Below, one piece after another: positions 33,481 to 45,739 of a stretch of 64,000 bases of DNA. Location: positions 257,648,291 through 257,712,290 of the forward strand of contig CM062290.1 in assembly GCA_031216915.1 (NCBI GenBank), written 5' to 3'. Position 1 is the first letter of the stretch, and each line of letters starts with the position of its first letter. This stretch comes from Pictodentalium vernedei (lineage: Eukaryota; Mollusca; Scaphopoda; Dentaliida; Dentaliidae). The translations under genes and the position numbers were made by a program. A model generated the notes under the pieces. That model worked only from the letters and a program-made list of their open reading frames with translations. It made no database searches and was not told the DNA's origin.

Positions 33481-35505
33481 TGTTGGATTTCTGGTGAAGA
33501 GATGCCTGGTTCCGGGACTATGCACCCTCTCCAGTCAACATCTGAGGCTGTCACTAGGGTTGTGACTCCTCCTTTGGGGGCTGAGCTAGATGGCTCTCTC
33601 CCCTTTTCCACCAGTTCCAACAGCTCCCGTCGTATCTGCTGCTACTGCTGTTCCGTCATCGGGCACCGTTTAAGCCGGCCTCGGCTTATCCCTGCAGGGG
33701 TTTGTAGTGATGTCTGTAGTGTGGTTGTGGGGTATCGGCCTCAGCCTTCCCCGACTTCAACTTGGCAAAGTCGGAAGTGGCTGCTGACTGAACCCCCTGC
33801 TGTGTCCTCTCAGCCGTTGAGCACAGCAGTTTTATACCTGCATGGGTCTGCAGCGGTGTCTGGTAGTGTAGACGTGGGGTATCGGCCTCAGCCTTCCCTG
33901 ACTTCAACTCGGCGAAGTTGGAAGGGGCTGCCGGCCGAACCCTCTACTGTGGTCTCTGCGCCGTCAAGTACCACAGTTTTGTCATTGGATTCGGATGTTC
34001 ATGGTGGGGCCACTATGAACTGTGTGGCATTTCCGTCCACTCATTCTCGGTCAGTTTTGCGGGACCAACGCCTTCTGTGCAGCCTGGACCTTCTGCCCCG
34101 CAGAGGTCTGTGGCGACTCTCCTGAGTTCCCGCTATGTTGATCCTCGGGGTGTGTCGTACCCCTATACACGTCTGCCCTCAGATGTTTCGACTCCCGCCC
34201 GTCGCCCCGCTTCGGGTATATTGGAGGATTGTGACCTTCACTGGTTAAGAGGGTCAGGTGTGAAGCCACTTTGCCGGTTTGTCCCCATGTCGAACTGGCT
34301 GGTACGGGCAGTGAGCTTAAGGAGGCCCTCTCCTTACTCAGGTTCTGTCCAAGAGCCTTCCCGTTGCTTCCAGCAAGGCAGCGAGTGGTGTCCAGACGCC
34401 CCCTATGGCGCCGCCTCCCAGGATTGGAAACAGGCTGCTTTCTGATCCCCCTAGTGTGTCTACACCATGGGAGGCGTCGGCTGGTTTGCCCACGATGTCT
34501 TCCGACTCAGGGGAGGAGTCAGACATCCTTGATGTCGAGAGCCAGCAGTCTTCTGACTTGGGGGCAGCTCTTGACTTTGTGTTTGGGTTCCCTCCGGATG
34601 TCAATCCATCAAACCAGCCGACAGTGTCAGCCAGGCCGCGATCATCGGTCGCGTGCCTACAGCCTGTGGAGCAACCTGCTTCAGGGCGTCTTTAACTGTG
34701 CCAGACAGTACAGGTGGTTGAAGCATTTTCAGCCTTGGACTCTAAGCTGAGTTCCAAGGCTATGAAGGCTCCATTCTTCACCAGGGTTGACACCTTTTTG
34801 CCTCTGGTGCGTTATCGTTCATACGATTCTGCCAATCCGTCAGTCTCCCAGACTTTGACAGTTTTGGATCAGGATTCCAATTCACTTGGGCTTTCCAAGC
34901 CCAAGTCTGCCGTCATTCCTATGACGACTCTGGAGTCTATGTTGGGCTTATCGAGAGAAATGCTGGGTATGCATTCTCTCTCCGTTCACGTCGTCCCTGC
35001 CTTAGCTGCTTATTTGCCTCCAGATAAGTTTGACGATGTACAGGCTTCTTTGCATGTGCTGTCCAAGGCGCTCATGCATCTTACTTACACGCATGCCTGT
35101 GACACGGCTATTTTGAAACTAGTTCGAAGGGACTCTGTGCTGGACACAGGCCGTTCCCTTCCTGAGGGGCAGCGTGCTGCTCTTCGATCTGCTTCTTTGG
35201 CAGGTCCGCAACTGTTCCATGGTTCCGTGTCGACGGTCTGGGATGACGTCCTACGTCATTCCAAAGATCAGCTGCTGCTTCATCAGCTTCATCAGCCTTG
35301 TAGGGGAGGCAGGGGCCGTTCAAAGCCTAACAAGTACCCTTCTGCTTCATCTGCGAAGCAAAGGGCTGATCCTTCTGCCACCGCTTCTACTTCTTACTCA
35401 CAGGGTAAGGGTAAGAGTCCGCAGGCCAGAGGGAAGTCTCAGGGTTCTTCATTCAGTAGGGGAGGTGTTTTCTCCTCTCTCAGGCCTCGTCAGGGCTCGA
35501 AATGA
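33334..35505 (+). pseudogene. DIRS gag-like ORF (broken)
   Basis: One frame can be followed from 33,334 to 35,505 with several stops (for example at about 34,123 and 34,693). The first third is Ser/Pro-rich and repeat-containing. The middle has an acidic SSDSGEESDILDVES stretch. The last 263 codons (34,714-35,505) are intact and form a helical domain (MLGLSREMLGMHSLSVHVVP, ALMHLTYTHACDTAILKLVR) followed by a basic Gly/Ser/Lys-rich tail with RGGRGRSKPNKYP, probably for nucleic-acid binding. No zinc knuckle is seen. The role as a structural protein is inferred from position before the reverse transcriptase. Confidence 0.7.
33660..33990 (+). repeat. two 147-bp tandem units in gag
   Basis: GGGGTATCGGCCTCAGCCTT occurs at 33,729 and 33,876 with similar flanks (CTGAACCCCCTGCTGTG versus CCGAACCCTCTACTGTG). 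The spacing of 147 is divisible by three, so these two units keep frame and encode a repeated YRPQPSPTSTWQSRK-like peptide. Confidence 0.85.
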
Positions 35506-35514
35506 AGGTCCTCA

Positions 35515-36140
35515 CCTCGATTCGTCCCAGGTTGGAGGAAGGATAGCAGAGTTCGCAGACTGTCGGGGCACCATCACATCCAATCCTTGGGTGTTAGATG
35601 TTGTTCGGTCCGGGCTGCGAATATCCTTCCGGAGGCATCCCACTCTGTCCAGAGTGCCTCTTCCAACCACAGTTCCTTCAGACGTTTTACTTCAGGAACT
35701 TTTGTCCACGGAGATAGACAGTCTCCTGGCAAAGGGGGCTATCGAGGTCGTCAAGAACATTCAGTCAGTGGGGTTTTATTCCCGCCTGTTCTTGGTGCTG
35801 AAGAAGGACGGCCGCCTCTGACCAGTTATCGATCAGAGTAAACTGAACCAGTCTATCATTGCTCCGAAGTTCAGCATGGAGACTTTCAGGTCGGTCTGCC
35901 GTTGGATTCATCTGGGAGATTTCTCTTCCAGCATCGACCTGCGAGACGCTTACTTTCCGATTCCGGAAGTATCTCAGGTTCGCTTTTCTGGGGCGAATTT
36001 ACCAGTTCAAGGCCATGCCTTTTGGCTTCAACCTGGCTCCTTGGGCCTTCACCCGACTGTTGTCGCATGTGATAGCCTTCCATCGCACACAGTCCAGGGT
36101 GACTACTTCGGCATATCTAGACGATATCCTCTAGAGGCAT
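35515..36140 (+). pseudogene. DIRS reverse transcriptase (broken)
   Basis: Reverse transcriptase motifs in order: ELLSTEIDSLLAKGAIE, then LVLKKDGRL interrupted by a stop at 35,821, PVIDQSKLNQSI, motif A SSIDLRDAYFPIPE (about 35,930-35,970), then, after a frameshift near 35,990, motif B AMPFGFNLAPWAFTRL (about 36,014-36,060) and motif C AYLDDIL (36,114-36,134), the catalytic Asp pair. The enzyme would copy element RNA into DNA. At least one stop and one frameshift make it non-functional. Confidence 0.9.
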
Positions 36141-36489
36141 TCCAATGCTGCCTTACTGGAGTTGGATGTCGACACTGTTGAGCTTGCTCACGTCGTTAGG
36201 ATTCAGAGTCAACGAGAAGTCGGATCTGGTCCCTTCTCAGTCGTTTTGTCCTCTGGGGATGGCCTTCTGCACTCAGTTCAATACGGTGACGGTTCCCCTG
36301 GCCAGGGCTGTGATTCTCTCAGCTTTTGCTCTGACTCTGTCCCAGTCCACATCCGTGGCAGCATGGGGTATTCTCCGGCTGCTCAGTCTCTGCGGTTCAG
36401 TGACGGATCTCATTCCTCTAGGTCGGCTGCATGTCAGACCTCTCCAACACTTTCTGCTCAGTTAGAGGTCGAATGTCAATTCTCTTGAT

Positions 36490-37190
36490 CTGGTGCTTCA
36501 GTTACCAGAATCTCTTCATCATCACCTTCTCCACTGGATGGATGTTCAGTGGATTATGCAGGGTGTCCCATTGGACTTACCCACATTCGATCGCGTTCTG
36601 ACGGTAGATGCCAGCGATCTCGGATGGGGTGTGACATTGGATCCTCTAGGTCTTTTTCTTCACGGGATGTGGGACCAGAATCAAGCAGCTCTACACATCA
36701 ACCAGAAGTAGCTTCTTGCTCTTCTTCTGAGTTTCAGGCAGTGGACCCTCACCTGTCGAATCGCCAGGTCCTTCTGTTGTCCGACTATTCGGCAGTGGTT
36801 GCTTACGTTCAGAACCAGGGTGGCATGCACTCGGTTCCAATATTCGAATTGGCTCAGGATCTTCTACTGCTCGCTCAGGATGTCATAGCCGGGGTGGTTG
36901 TTCATCACATTCCTGGTCGTCTGAACATCCTAGCCGACTCCCTGTCCCGACAGGGCAGGTTCTTTTCCACCGAGTGGATGCTCCACATGGCGGTGTTCCA
37001 GTCTCTTTGCGATCTCTGGAGTCATCCCCACATCGATCTCTTTGTGACTCGTTGGAACCATCATGTGGACACTTTCGTGTCCTCATGTCCAGATGCTCTG
37101 GCTTTTGCCGTGGATGCTCTGGCCCTCGCCGTGAACGCTCTGGCCCTCCTTTGGGACAGTCTTGTCGGCTACGCCTTCCTGCGGTTCTGA
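36490..37190 (+). pseudogene. DIRS RNase H (broken)
   Basis: The first part (36,493-36,708) has TVDASDLGWG with the first catalytic Asp and AALHINQK. A stop or frameshift follows, and the domain resumes in another frame with VLLLSDYSAVVAYVQNQGG, HHIPGRLNILADSLSRQG, STEWMLHMAVFQ and a C-terminal HPHIDLFVTRWNHHVDTF. RNase H removes the RNA strand after first-strand synthesis. The final 60 codons include a duplicated DALA(F/L)AVDALALAVNALAL run, a small in-frame tandem duplication. Confidence 0.88.
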
Positions 37191-37199
37191 TTCTGCCTC

Positions 37200-38150
37200 A
37201 GGTTCTAGCCCAGATATGAACCTGCAGTCGTCGAATCCTTTCGATCACACCCCTGTCGCCTCGCTGGGTGTGGATCAATCTGCTCCGCTCTCTGTTAGCG
37301 GTGGTTCTGGCATGTCTCCCTCTACGTCATGTCTTTCTTTGCCAAAGTCACCCGAGGAGGTTTCAAGTTGACCCGACTTCATTGTGCCTTCGCGCATGTC
37401 TTTTATCGCGTCCTGTCTCCTCCATAGTGTTTTTTAGTGAGCAGTGGAGTTGCTTTTCTTCTTCAAGGAGGCACTCACTCCACTGGTTTAGCCTCTGTGG
37501 CTCAGTAGAAAGTTCTTATGTCGATGGTGTGCGATCACTCTGTTGCTTCTGTCACTCCTTCGATCACACCGATTGCGGGGTTTCTGGTATATGTTTGTTT
37601 CTGGTGGTCTCCAGCAATGGGTACATGTCCATGCTTCGGAGACCTTTTTCATATGTGGTACCGCATTGTTTCGGCACTCATCCTTGCCTCTCCAAGCTTG
37701 TTCAGCTCTTTTCCTTGAAAAGGCCTAGGACTTTGCAGTTTACTCCAAGATGGACACTTTCTTGCGCGCTGCTCTGCTTGGGTGGGTGGGGGGGGGGGGG
37801 GGAGTTCGCGCTTTTATCCCGGATGGATATGCTTTCTTCTCACTTGCCAGATCTCTCCTGCATCCATTTCTTGATGGATTTGTCTTGCTATTCGTGCAGC
37901 TTCCGCTCGTCTAGCTACTGGCGATTGTATTACCAATCGTTTTTTCTGCCACGAGTTGAGTGCATTGCCTTCCTCTCGGGGCTTTTACTAACTCTGTCAT
38001 GTTGTCAGATGTTATGCTGGCAGCCTGCTGGAGAAATGCTACCTTCTCCATTTATCTGCGACAGTTGCAGAAGCCGACAGAGGACCTTTGTCCTACGGGC
38101 TCTATTTCTTTGGCTCAGGCTGTTGCCTATCCCAGCCATTCAGCTTCTTA
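37200..38150 (+). pseudogene. DIRS tyrosine recombinase (broken)
   Basis: Positioned after RNase H as in DIRS elements. Recognisable pieces are SLKRPRTLQFTPRW (about 37,713-37,755, start of the catalytic domain region), a poly-G run at 37,787-37,801 that breaks the frame, and near the end CHELSALPSSRG, TNSVMLSDVMLAACWRNATF and SIYLRQL (about 37,940-38,065). The last carries the position of the nucleophilic Tyr. The intact 312-codon frame at 37,268-38,206 is mostly a wrong-frame reading. The enzyme would integrate circular cDNA; this copy is inactive. Confidence 0.78.
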
Positions 38151-38200
38151 CAGGGTCAGTTCTAGGGGAGGGGAGGGGGCCAGAGTGGAAGAATAACAAA

Positions 38201-39510
38201 CCCTAAAATGACAAATGTGAATGAATGACATTTGTGCATAGCTACCAATATAGTAGTCTGGTACAAGTGCTGTCATACTTCCCATGATACAGCACAAATT
38301 TAAAGTGACAGGTGTGAAATATTGCTCTCTCCTTGAACCAGGTTCCCTCCCATACACACTTAATCCTTCTGGTGGTTATGAACATTTGGAAAGACTGTAC
38401 AACATATCTTTAGAGGCTGAAGTTAATATCATACCTCTCAGCTTCTTATAATTTACATTGAGACTGCAGCACTCATGGTTCACTGAGTAATTTTTCTATT
38501 TGACTATCTTGTCCTGGCTCCTCCACTATATTTTTCATTGTATGTCATTCAGTACTCTAATGTAGACTTTCTAAATGTGTGACTGAAATTCTCTCTATCT
38601 GTGTGCATTTTCAATAACTGGCAGTTGACTATCTGTCACCCCCCCCCCCCCCCCCTCCACCCACACACACAAATACATTGAACATCAAAGACCACTATAT
38701 TCTTGTTGCAGATCCCAGATTCAGCCTCTTTGGAAACATATTTTCTACAATTTCACTCTTTTTGTCAGAATGGGTGCCTGTGGGAATTGAAACAAAAGTT
38801 GTGAAAGTGCACTGATGGGTACTTGCAGCACAAGCAAAGCACTATAGAATCAATATTTGATGGTTTTAGGCATTTGACATTGTTATGAGTTACCACAGTA
38901 GCAGGTACTGATCTTTCCTTTGGAAAAAAGCACTGTTTTATATTTTGTCAGTGCCATACCAATGACTCTAGGTGCCTTAACTGAAAAAACTGATGCTTTC
39001 TTTCAGAAGCCAGAATGTGATTTAAAATCTATCACAAATGGGATTTTAATATCACAGGGGTTTTGTTTTGGGTCACTATCAATGAATTTCTGAATTGTGT
39101 CATAGATTTTGATGAAAATGGGAATACCGGGGGGTCCTATTCAGGGCTATATTTTACCACATGAGTTGGTAGAAGAAAATTTCACATCAGCTCTTAGGAT
39201 AAAAAGGCAGAGTCCTTTTATACTGGTGACATATATAGCTGCAGCCCCAATTTTTGAAACAAAATTGACATTCATATTGTTTTGTGGGGGTTGGGGCTCT
39301 GTTTTGCTTTGCGGTATGGTTAAATGAGACAGATTTTTTCCCCAAATATTGTTTGCTGATGCAGATTTAGTTTTAATTTGGGATCATGGTAGTTTTTAAA
39401 GAAAGTTATCAATTTTCATCCCTCTCAGATAATTTATTAGGTAACAGGCTAGAAAAATCTTTTGGAGGCAATACCAGTTTTTGAGCTCATTTGACAAGGT
39501 TTGGACACTT
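38201..39510. other. no recognised gene
   Basis: AT-rich, with a poly-C tract at about 38,639-38,656. The 72-codon frame at 39,109-39,327 has no recognised domain. A short hairpin ACAAATGTGAATGAATGACA then TTTGT lies at 38,212-38,236 just after the DIRS-type element. Confidence 0.45.
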
Positions 39511-39514
39511 TTCC

Positions 39515-39560
39515 TTAACCCTTTACCCAACGCGACAATGTCACTTTTGACTCTCACTAC
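39515..39560 (+). mobile_element. solitary TTAA-type (piggyBac-like) transposon end
   Basis: TTAACCCTTTACCCAACGCG is the same terminus as in the MITE family at 52,681, 56,722, 59,091 and 60,236 and the right end at 50,590. The matching opposite end was not found; a weak GTGGGTTAAGG occurs at 40,834. The interior (to about 40,830) shows no transposase. Confidence 0.5.
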
Positions 39561-42500
39561 GAACACGCCAGTCTCCAGTTTACCGACGTCAACGAACGCG
39601 ACGTCATGAAAAAAACTAAATTCTCAAAACAGCCTACTGCAAATTTTCATTTCAGGTTTCCACATCGTCAGATATCCATTAAATAAAATTTATGTGTGTC
39701 TCTGTGTTGTTCATTCTCTATGCCTTTATCCCAAACAATCAAAAAATGAAGAAACTTGAAAGAAAATGGGTTTATTATTATTGTTAGAGCGATTTATTTA
39801 GACGCCGAGCCTGTGAAATGGTAAGTACGAATTTGCCAGAAAATTCAAAATCGTTAAAGATGTCGGGTTTTCACAGAAAGCATGCGAAGAAAGTCATTAA
39901 ATATACCTTTTCAGGCTAATATTTTCTATTTAGGTAAGTATGTGTAATTTTACCAAGTATGGAATTGGCATTCATTAAAAAATTAAGTCCAAATTATCAT
40001 CAAAGCAGGTTAAAAAATGTGGAAAATTCGAGCCAGCCCAATCGTTACTGCGGTCTGTTCATGGAAGGAATTTCAAGTCAAATCTCTTGCAAATTATACA
40101 GAAAGCAAAAATCAATCGAAATGTGATTTCTTTCCCTCGTTATAAATTAAAATATGGCACATGGTGGCAAATGATAATGAATAATGATAAAATCGGGAGT
40201 CCCATGGCAATCTGTCACATTCGGCATAGCCTAATCGGGGTTTTTTTGTTTGTTGTCTTTGTAGCCGGTTCGTACCATTCAATTCCTGGTGAAGTTAAAT
40301 AAGTAACAATTTGAAGTCTTTCACATTTCTTCCCACTAATTGTATAATAAATTTTTTTTATAAAAATCTACACTTGGAAATAATTGAACTGTGAAAAGAA
40401 TGAAAAAAAAGCAGAAATCTTCCAGCAATTTAATTGTCAGTCTCGCTGCCATTGTTAAATTTTAAAACTCCGATGTGCGCTGTTAGTAGGTCGACGTCTA
40501 CGGAATCCCGAACGACGCCATCTCATTTTCACGACAACGTTCAGATCGCATGGCACTGAACAGCAACGAAATTGGCCGCGTTTTCTTCTTTCCGGTTGAT
40601 TTCAAATTGGCCAACAATCGAGTGATTGTGGAGGGAGTTTTATTTTTTATATTTGTTTGCTTATTTCAACGTAATATTTGATTAAGTCAAAACATTTATT
40701 GATTCATAAAATGCTGAGTTTGTTTCATTATTACACAACCAGCATTGACGAAACTAATCTGTTTTTTTTTTTTTTTGTTTATTTTTATTTTTCAACCTAT
40801 TTAACAAAGCCATTTGACAGGCTGATCTGTGAGTGGGTTAAGGTTTGATCTCCACGAGTTCCCTCCACCACCCCCCCCCCCCCCCCCGCGTTTTGTATCT
40901 AGACCCAAATTCAGGGAGATAACAAGCTTTGACAGCAGAAACTCTGCCAGGTACATATCCAAAATATTTAAACGCAAACGTGTGTCCAGGAGAGGGGGGG
41001 GGGGGGGATTATCGACGCGCTGAGTAGGCAGTCGACACTCTTTTATATGCTTGTTTGTTGTTTGATGTTGAGAAAGTAAAAACGTTAGTCCATAGGAAAT
41101 GAATGAGGAACTAACGAATGCGCTTTCCCATTTTTTGGATGTAAAATGTGAAAATAACTTTCAGCTCCAATTTGGTAAAATTAGTGTTCAAGGAAAAATG
41201 CTCAGACGTATCAAATTTAGGCATGCATTGTTATGAGCCACGCAGCTACATGTAATTGCACCCCCCCCCCCCCCCATCCCCCGAGAAACTTGAAGAATTC
41301 AAATAGTTTTGTTTCCTGTCACGGGAAGTGTGTCAACTAAACCTAGTAATAACGGGCTTAACCGATGGAGCAGTTATTATTTGGGTGAGTTGTTTACCAA
41401 ATTCGTGATATTTACCCAGTCCTTCAGAAATATAGTCCGAATAGTTCATTAAATCTATGTAGACGAATCTAACCATAAGAAAATCTGGTCTGATAAGAAT
41501 TGCCTCTTATCAAGTTGAAAAATGGAAAAAGGTTTTTTTTTTGTTTCGCCTTTCGGATTACATACATAATAAAAAAAACCTTACAAGATCGAGACGGACA
41601 CATGCTGGCAAAACTCCTTTTGGTTGAAGAATGAAGTGCCCTAGAAGCCGAAACATCCACTTTCCACGTCGTGAATTCATACTGAATGGGACAATATAAT
41701 TTCTCATGTCAAGTCTTGTGGGACACGCAAGACTACGTCAGTCTTAAAATCAGGTGATGTGGATGTGCTTGTCGTTAAATGAACAAGACTTTCCAATCAG
41801 TTGATGTTAATAAGTGAGGGAGCAGGATGACCGTATGAAATTGTAAATTATTTGCAGTTTTTCCGCATTTGTCGGGAGATCGTTGAGGACAATGTTCAGG
41901 CTTCACCCGTTCACGACGCATGGGATAGCTGACGTCAGTTCTCAATCCGAAATTTATAACACGGCTATCATGCCATCAGTCAGTTCATCCAGATCCCAGT
42001 GTTGGCTTATTTTTACCAACCAAAAGTGAACACGTAACACATCTCAGAATCGCTGTGCTTTGTGGGTACATTTGGGAGAGGTGCTTTGCTAAAGGCAGTG
42101 TGGGCGCCAGGATTCTGAAAATTTGGGGGGCGGGGCAAATTGGATTTGAAGGGGGGGGGGTTACAGGTCGAGATGCCGATTGCCGCAGGCCCGATTCGTT
42201 AAGATAGGGAGGGAACTCCCCTTCCCGTCGGGTGGGGTCTGGTGAAAATTTTTTGATTTCATCTTGTCTCAAGCGATTTCCGGACTCTGATTCACATTAA
42301 AAAAAACTCACATTGTTGAAGGCACGAATTTATGCCGACGCGTGTATCAGTACGACCTATCATGTATGTAACTATCATATTACATATTAACCTACCTAAG
42401 TGTATGCCTAATCGAGTGAACATGACAGGAGAATGACATGGAGTCTCTCTTTTGTGCGCTCGTGTTGTATTCAGCACAAATACACAAATATCACCAATGA

Positions 42501-42620
42501 ATGGATCAATAACGGATCAATTGGTGGTGGTGTGTGTGGGGGGGGGGGGGGGTCAGAAAATAGTGAGGGTGGGTACCCTAGCCCCTTCCCCTATGGCACC
42601 GTTGAAGTACCAATAAAAAC
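39561..42620. other. no recognised gene
   Basis: Short open frames only. Contains poly-C or poly-G runs near 40,870, 40,996, 41,260, 42,152 and 42,538. Nothing links these frames to a protein family and no splice-consistent exon set was found. Confidence 0.45.
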
Positions 42621-42999
42621 AACTATTTAACCCTTTTTCCCAACGAAACGACCAAAGTCGGCCAGTGCTTTCCACAAGTATTGCTATTCATTTTTTTTTT
42701 AAAAGTTTCATTTTTCTCGTAAAAAACATTTCATTTATTTAGATTCCTGAAATTCCGGGCGTGAATTCCTATTATCTGTCATTGAAACAAAGAGGTGCAA
42801 GACCCTGTACAAGAACACCGAAATCGAACCGAAGCAATTTTTAAAAAATCGCGAAAGTCGATGTTATACCCCATAATGCAGTTTTCTGTTGCTGTTGTGC
42901 GTTTGCAACATGGGGCGACGTGCCACTCGCATAAAAGAAAGTCAGCAAGTTACAATTTTTTCTCTCGATAATTTCATAATTCATAATAGACATCTAATT

Positions 43000-43635
43000 G
43001 GGATCAGGACAACTCGGACCAAAGACAACTCGGACCACTTTTGAAGACAACTCGGACCAACTTTGAAGACAACTTGTCATGTCTCAGTTTTTAATAAATC
43101 GTTTAAAACGTGACGGGTTGTTATGTGTCTTTCCCCACCAACCCGAATCTTCGTTTGTCCACTATTCAGGACCGAATTATTCACCGAGTCAGTCCAAGTT
43201 GCCTAGAAAGTTGGTCCGACTTGTCTTCCAAACTTGGGTAGACTTTTTCAAAAGTTGGTCCGAGTTGTCCTGAAAGTTGGTCCGAGTTGTCTTCAAAAGT
43301 GGTCCGAGTTGTCCTGAAAATTGGGCAGACTTGTCTTCAAAGTTGGTCCGAGTTGTCTTTAAAGTTGGTCCGAGTTGTCTTTAAAGTTGGTCCGAGTTGT
43401 CTTCAAAGTTGGTCCGAGTTGTCTTCAAAGTTGGTCCGAGTTGTCTTGGTCCGAATTGTCTTTGGACAGGTTGTCTGTAATTCATCTAATTAAGTTGGTC
43501 CGAGTTGTCTTTAAAGTTGGTCCGAGTTGTCTTCAAAGTTGGTCCGAGTTGTCTTCAAAGTTGGTCCGAGTTGTCTTCAAAAGTGGTCCGAGTTGTCTTG
43601 GTCCGAATTGTCTTTGGACAGATTGTCTGTAATTC
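43000..43635. mobile_element. inverted 22-bp-repeat element (GGACAACTCGG type)
   Basis: The left part (43,003-43,078) has four copies of (A)GACAACTCGGACC on +. After a unique centre (about 43,080-43,200), some fifteen copies of GGTCCGAGTTGTCTTCAAAG (22-bp steps) run in the opposite orientation. ATCTAATT flanks the block at 42,992-42,999 and 43,636-43,643, which could be an 8-bp target duplication. However, the same stretch (CTGTAATTCATCTAATTAA) also occurs inside at about 43,478, so part of the array has been duplicated. Open frames across it are repeat artefacts. Confidence 0.75.
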
Positions 43636-43684
43636 ATCTAATTAACATAAGAGCGTATGGTCAATAGTCACACTAAATTACATC

Positions 43685-44440
43685 AGGGCTTGCCTTGAGT
43701 CGGGGCCGATCGGCCCCGGTCCCGATCGGCCTTTTCTCGGGGCTTTTTTTTTCGGCCACGACTTTTTTTGTGTTGGCTCCCGAAATCTCAATGTTGGAAG
43801 GTTTGGGCAACAAAATTTTGCGAGATTAATCTTTCCATTCACGTCTCATTCACGCAAGTGTGATTACAATAGAAGCAGCAAATAACAGATAAAATAATAG
43901 TACAAACTGTTTTTGTCTGATTCGAACTAACATCCACCTAAATCCGCATGAAAACTGAGAAAATCCCAAGATTAAACAAAAAAAAACAAAAACACATTTA
44001 CGAGACTTCGAAAGCACGCTTGTGAACTGATGGGGGGAATTCCCTTCAATCCCACAATGCTATGCGCGGGTACATCCGATCCTAACATCTGAATAAATGC
44101 AACACAAGACACAGAAACTGCCATCAAAATAAATGTGCGAAATAAAATAAAATGTGTACCTGTGTCTACGTGAAGAGGTAGGGGCCGGGGGGTGGGGGGG
44201 GGGGGTGAATTCAATTTCTGAAATATCCAAAGCTGTGGGGAATTTTCAAAGACTGAAATTATTTAAACGGTAAACTGAAATGTTTTTTTTTTCAATTTTT
44301 TTCTTTGAGACAACCCTTGCATCGAAACTACACACCCCACAATATGTACGAAACGTCCTATCTGGGAGACTTCTTTCAGGGCCCCCAGCAGGCCCCGACC
44401 TCAACATCTGGGGGACTTTTTTTAGGCAAAGCAAGCCCTA
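43685..44440. mobile_element. putative TIR element (AGGGCTTGC ends)
   Basis: Left AGGGCTTGCCTTGAGTCGGG and right (read inward) AGGGCTTGCTTTGCC, with GGTCGGGGCC further in, form an imperfect inverted repeat. A GGCCGATCGGCC hairpin lies next to the left end. No matching target duplication was found and no protein is encoded. Confidence 0.4.
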
Positions 44441-44441
44441 C

Positions 44442-44595
44442 ACTTGATTGATAGTCGAGTGTCCCTGCTGCAAAATTGTGCAAATCCCTCAGTCCCGATA
44501 ATCTGCCAATCTGTGAGCCGTTTTCTGTTCAATTACTGCGATTTTGATTCAAGAGTTTGCAGCAGGAACACTCAACTGTCAATCGAGTGTGCATA
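44442..44595. repeat. inverted repeat, ~35-bp arms
   Basis: CACTTGATTGATAGTCGAGT then GTCCCTGCTGCAAA (44,442-44,475) pairs with TTTGCAGCAGGAACACTCAA then CTGTCAATCGAGTG (about 44,558-44,591), with about five mismatches. Immediately to the right, CTCTTATGTTAATTAGATG repeats in inverted form the flank of the 43,000-43,635 element. Confidence 0.75.
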
Positions 44596-45731
44596 TTCAG
44601 CACGCGCTCTTATGTTAATTAGATGTTTACACGTGAAACCTAAACTAACATTGTGGATTTAAAGGCTCTTAATTTCATTACGCTGAATGATACTGATAGA
44701 ATATTCAATACACATCGCGACTTTCAAGATTAGATGCACTGACAAGATAGACAATGGGTGTAAAAGGTAGGATGCATAATTATTAATTACCTTTCACTGT
44801 GGAAGGTCCGAGAAGTTTCTGGAGCCATTTAGGCCTAACATGAGCTAAAATACATTAAGTGATTGTAAATTATTTCTTCACTGTCGTCTTCTAATTTTTT
44901 GACCAGGCCAAGCAACACTTCTTTTTGCATTTGCAAGGGGGTCAAAGCATTCCAAGGACCCTGTCTCCATATCGCAACGCCACCTGCCTGCTCAAGATAC
45001 TGGCTGATTCAAAATGCTTCCCAATACTGACTGATTCAAAATGCTTCCCAATGGGGATCACGGAAACTCAAAAACATTGGGGTAACTATTTTCTTGCAGG
45101 GTCACAATTTCAAAACTTTTGCAAAAATCACAATGACATTTCTTCTTACTATTCTACTGTTCCTAATTGAATTTTTCTGGAATCATACGAGGATCAGATT
45201 TTCTGATTTTCGAAAATTTCTGCCCTTGACTGAACCTCAATTTATTGTGAAGGGAGGCTACATTTTGGGTAGTGAAGGCCAAGGGTGGGATGCAAGACTA
45301 CGTCACAGCTTTAGTTCCCCCAAGATAAATCTGTGCCCTTCTCCCTTCATGATAACCACACTGCCTCAGTGCTCTTGTCTTGCCCCCCCCCCCCCCCAGC
45401 CCATCGGCGCGCTAATATGTTAGTTTGACCAAGGGCTCGCGACCCATACTGTCCGCTCTCATGATCACCTTCTTGCTCCCATAATAGTTTCCCCAACATA
45501 ACAGTAAAAACGCTATGGAAACTGTTTGAGGTTGAATGAGGCGTCAGCAGTTAAATGCGTATCACATGAGGTCATCTTAGTGAAACCAAGCGAGACGGAG
45601 CGTTTGTTTCTTGCCTTGGAACCGCTGACTCAGCCGGTTCTGTTGATTTGCGTACATTGTTTCATGTAATCAAAAGTCTTCTAAAATAAGAGATTTTATT
45701 TTTTTTTCATAAAGCGATGTTGGGTAAGGGG
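44596..45731. other. no recognised gene
   Basis: Open frames below 110 codons without recognisable domains. TGACTGATTCAAAATGCTTCCCAA-like sequence is tandemly repeated near 45,003-45,050, and a poly-C run lies at about 45,384. Confidence 0.45.
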
Positions 45732-45739
45732 ATAACTGC

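Larger units (their letters stand above)
32880..38200 (+). mobile_element. DIRS-type (tyrosine-recombinase) retrotransposon, decayed
   Basis: The coding order on + is gag-like, reverse transcriptase, RNase H, tyrosine recombinase. This is the order of DIRS elements, which integrate through a recombinase instead of a DDE integrase. GC content is clearly higher than in the surroundings from about 32,950 to 38,170. All frames carry stops and frameshifts, so the copy is dead. Terminal repeats were not identified: no long inverted repeat is seen at 32.8-33.0 or 38.1-38.3 kb, so the limits are approximate. Confidence 0.87.

Noticed and set aside
37268-38206. 312-codon open frame, longest in the window
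   Set aside because: Most of it is a wrong-frame reading of the decayed tyrosine recombinase; conserved pieces lie in other frames.
43200-43630. Regular repeats resembling a CRISPR array
   Set aside because: Units are contiguous 22-mers with no unique spacers, in a eukaryotic context, and the left arm is inverted.
43685-44440. hAT element with CAGGG ends
   Set aside because: Inverted ends exist, but no 8-bp duplication is present and the right end lacks the final G, so I kept it only as a low-confidence TIR element.
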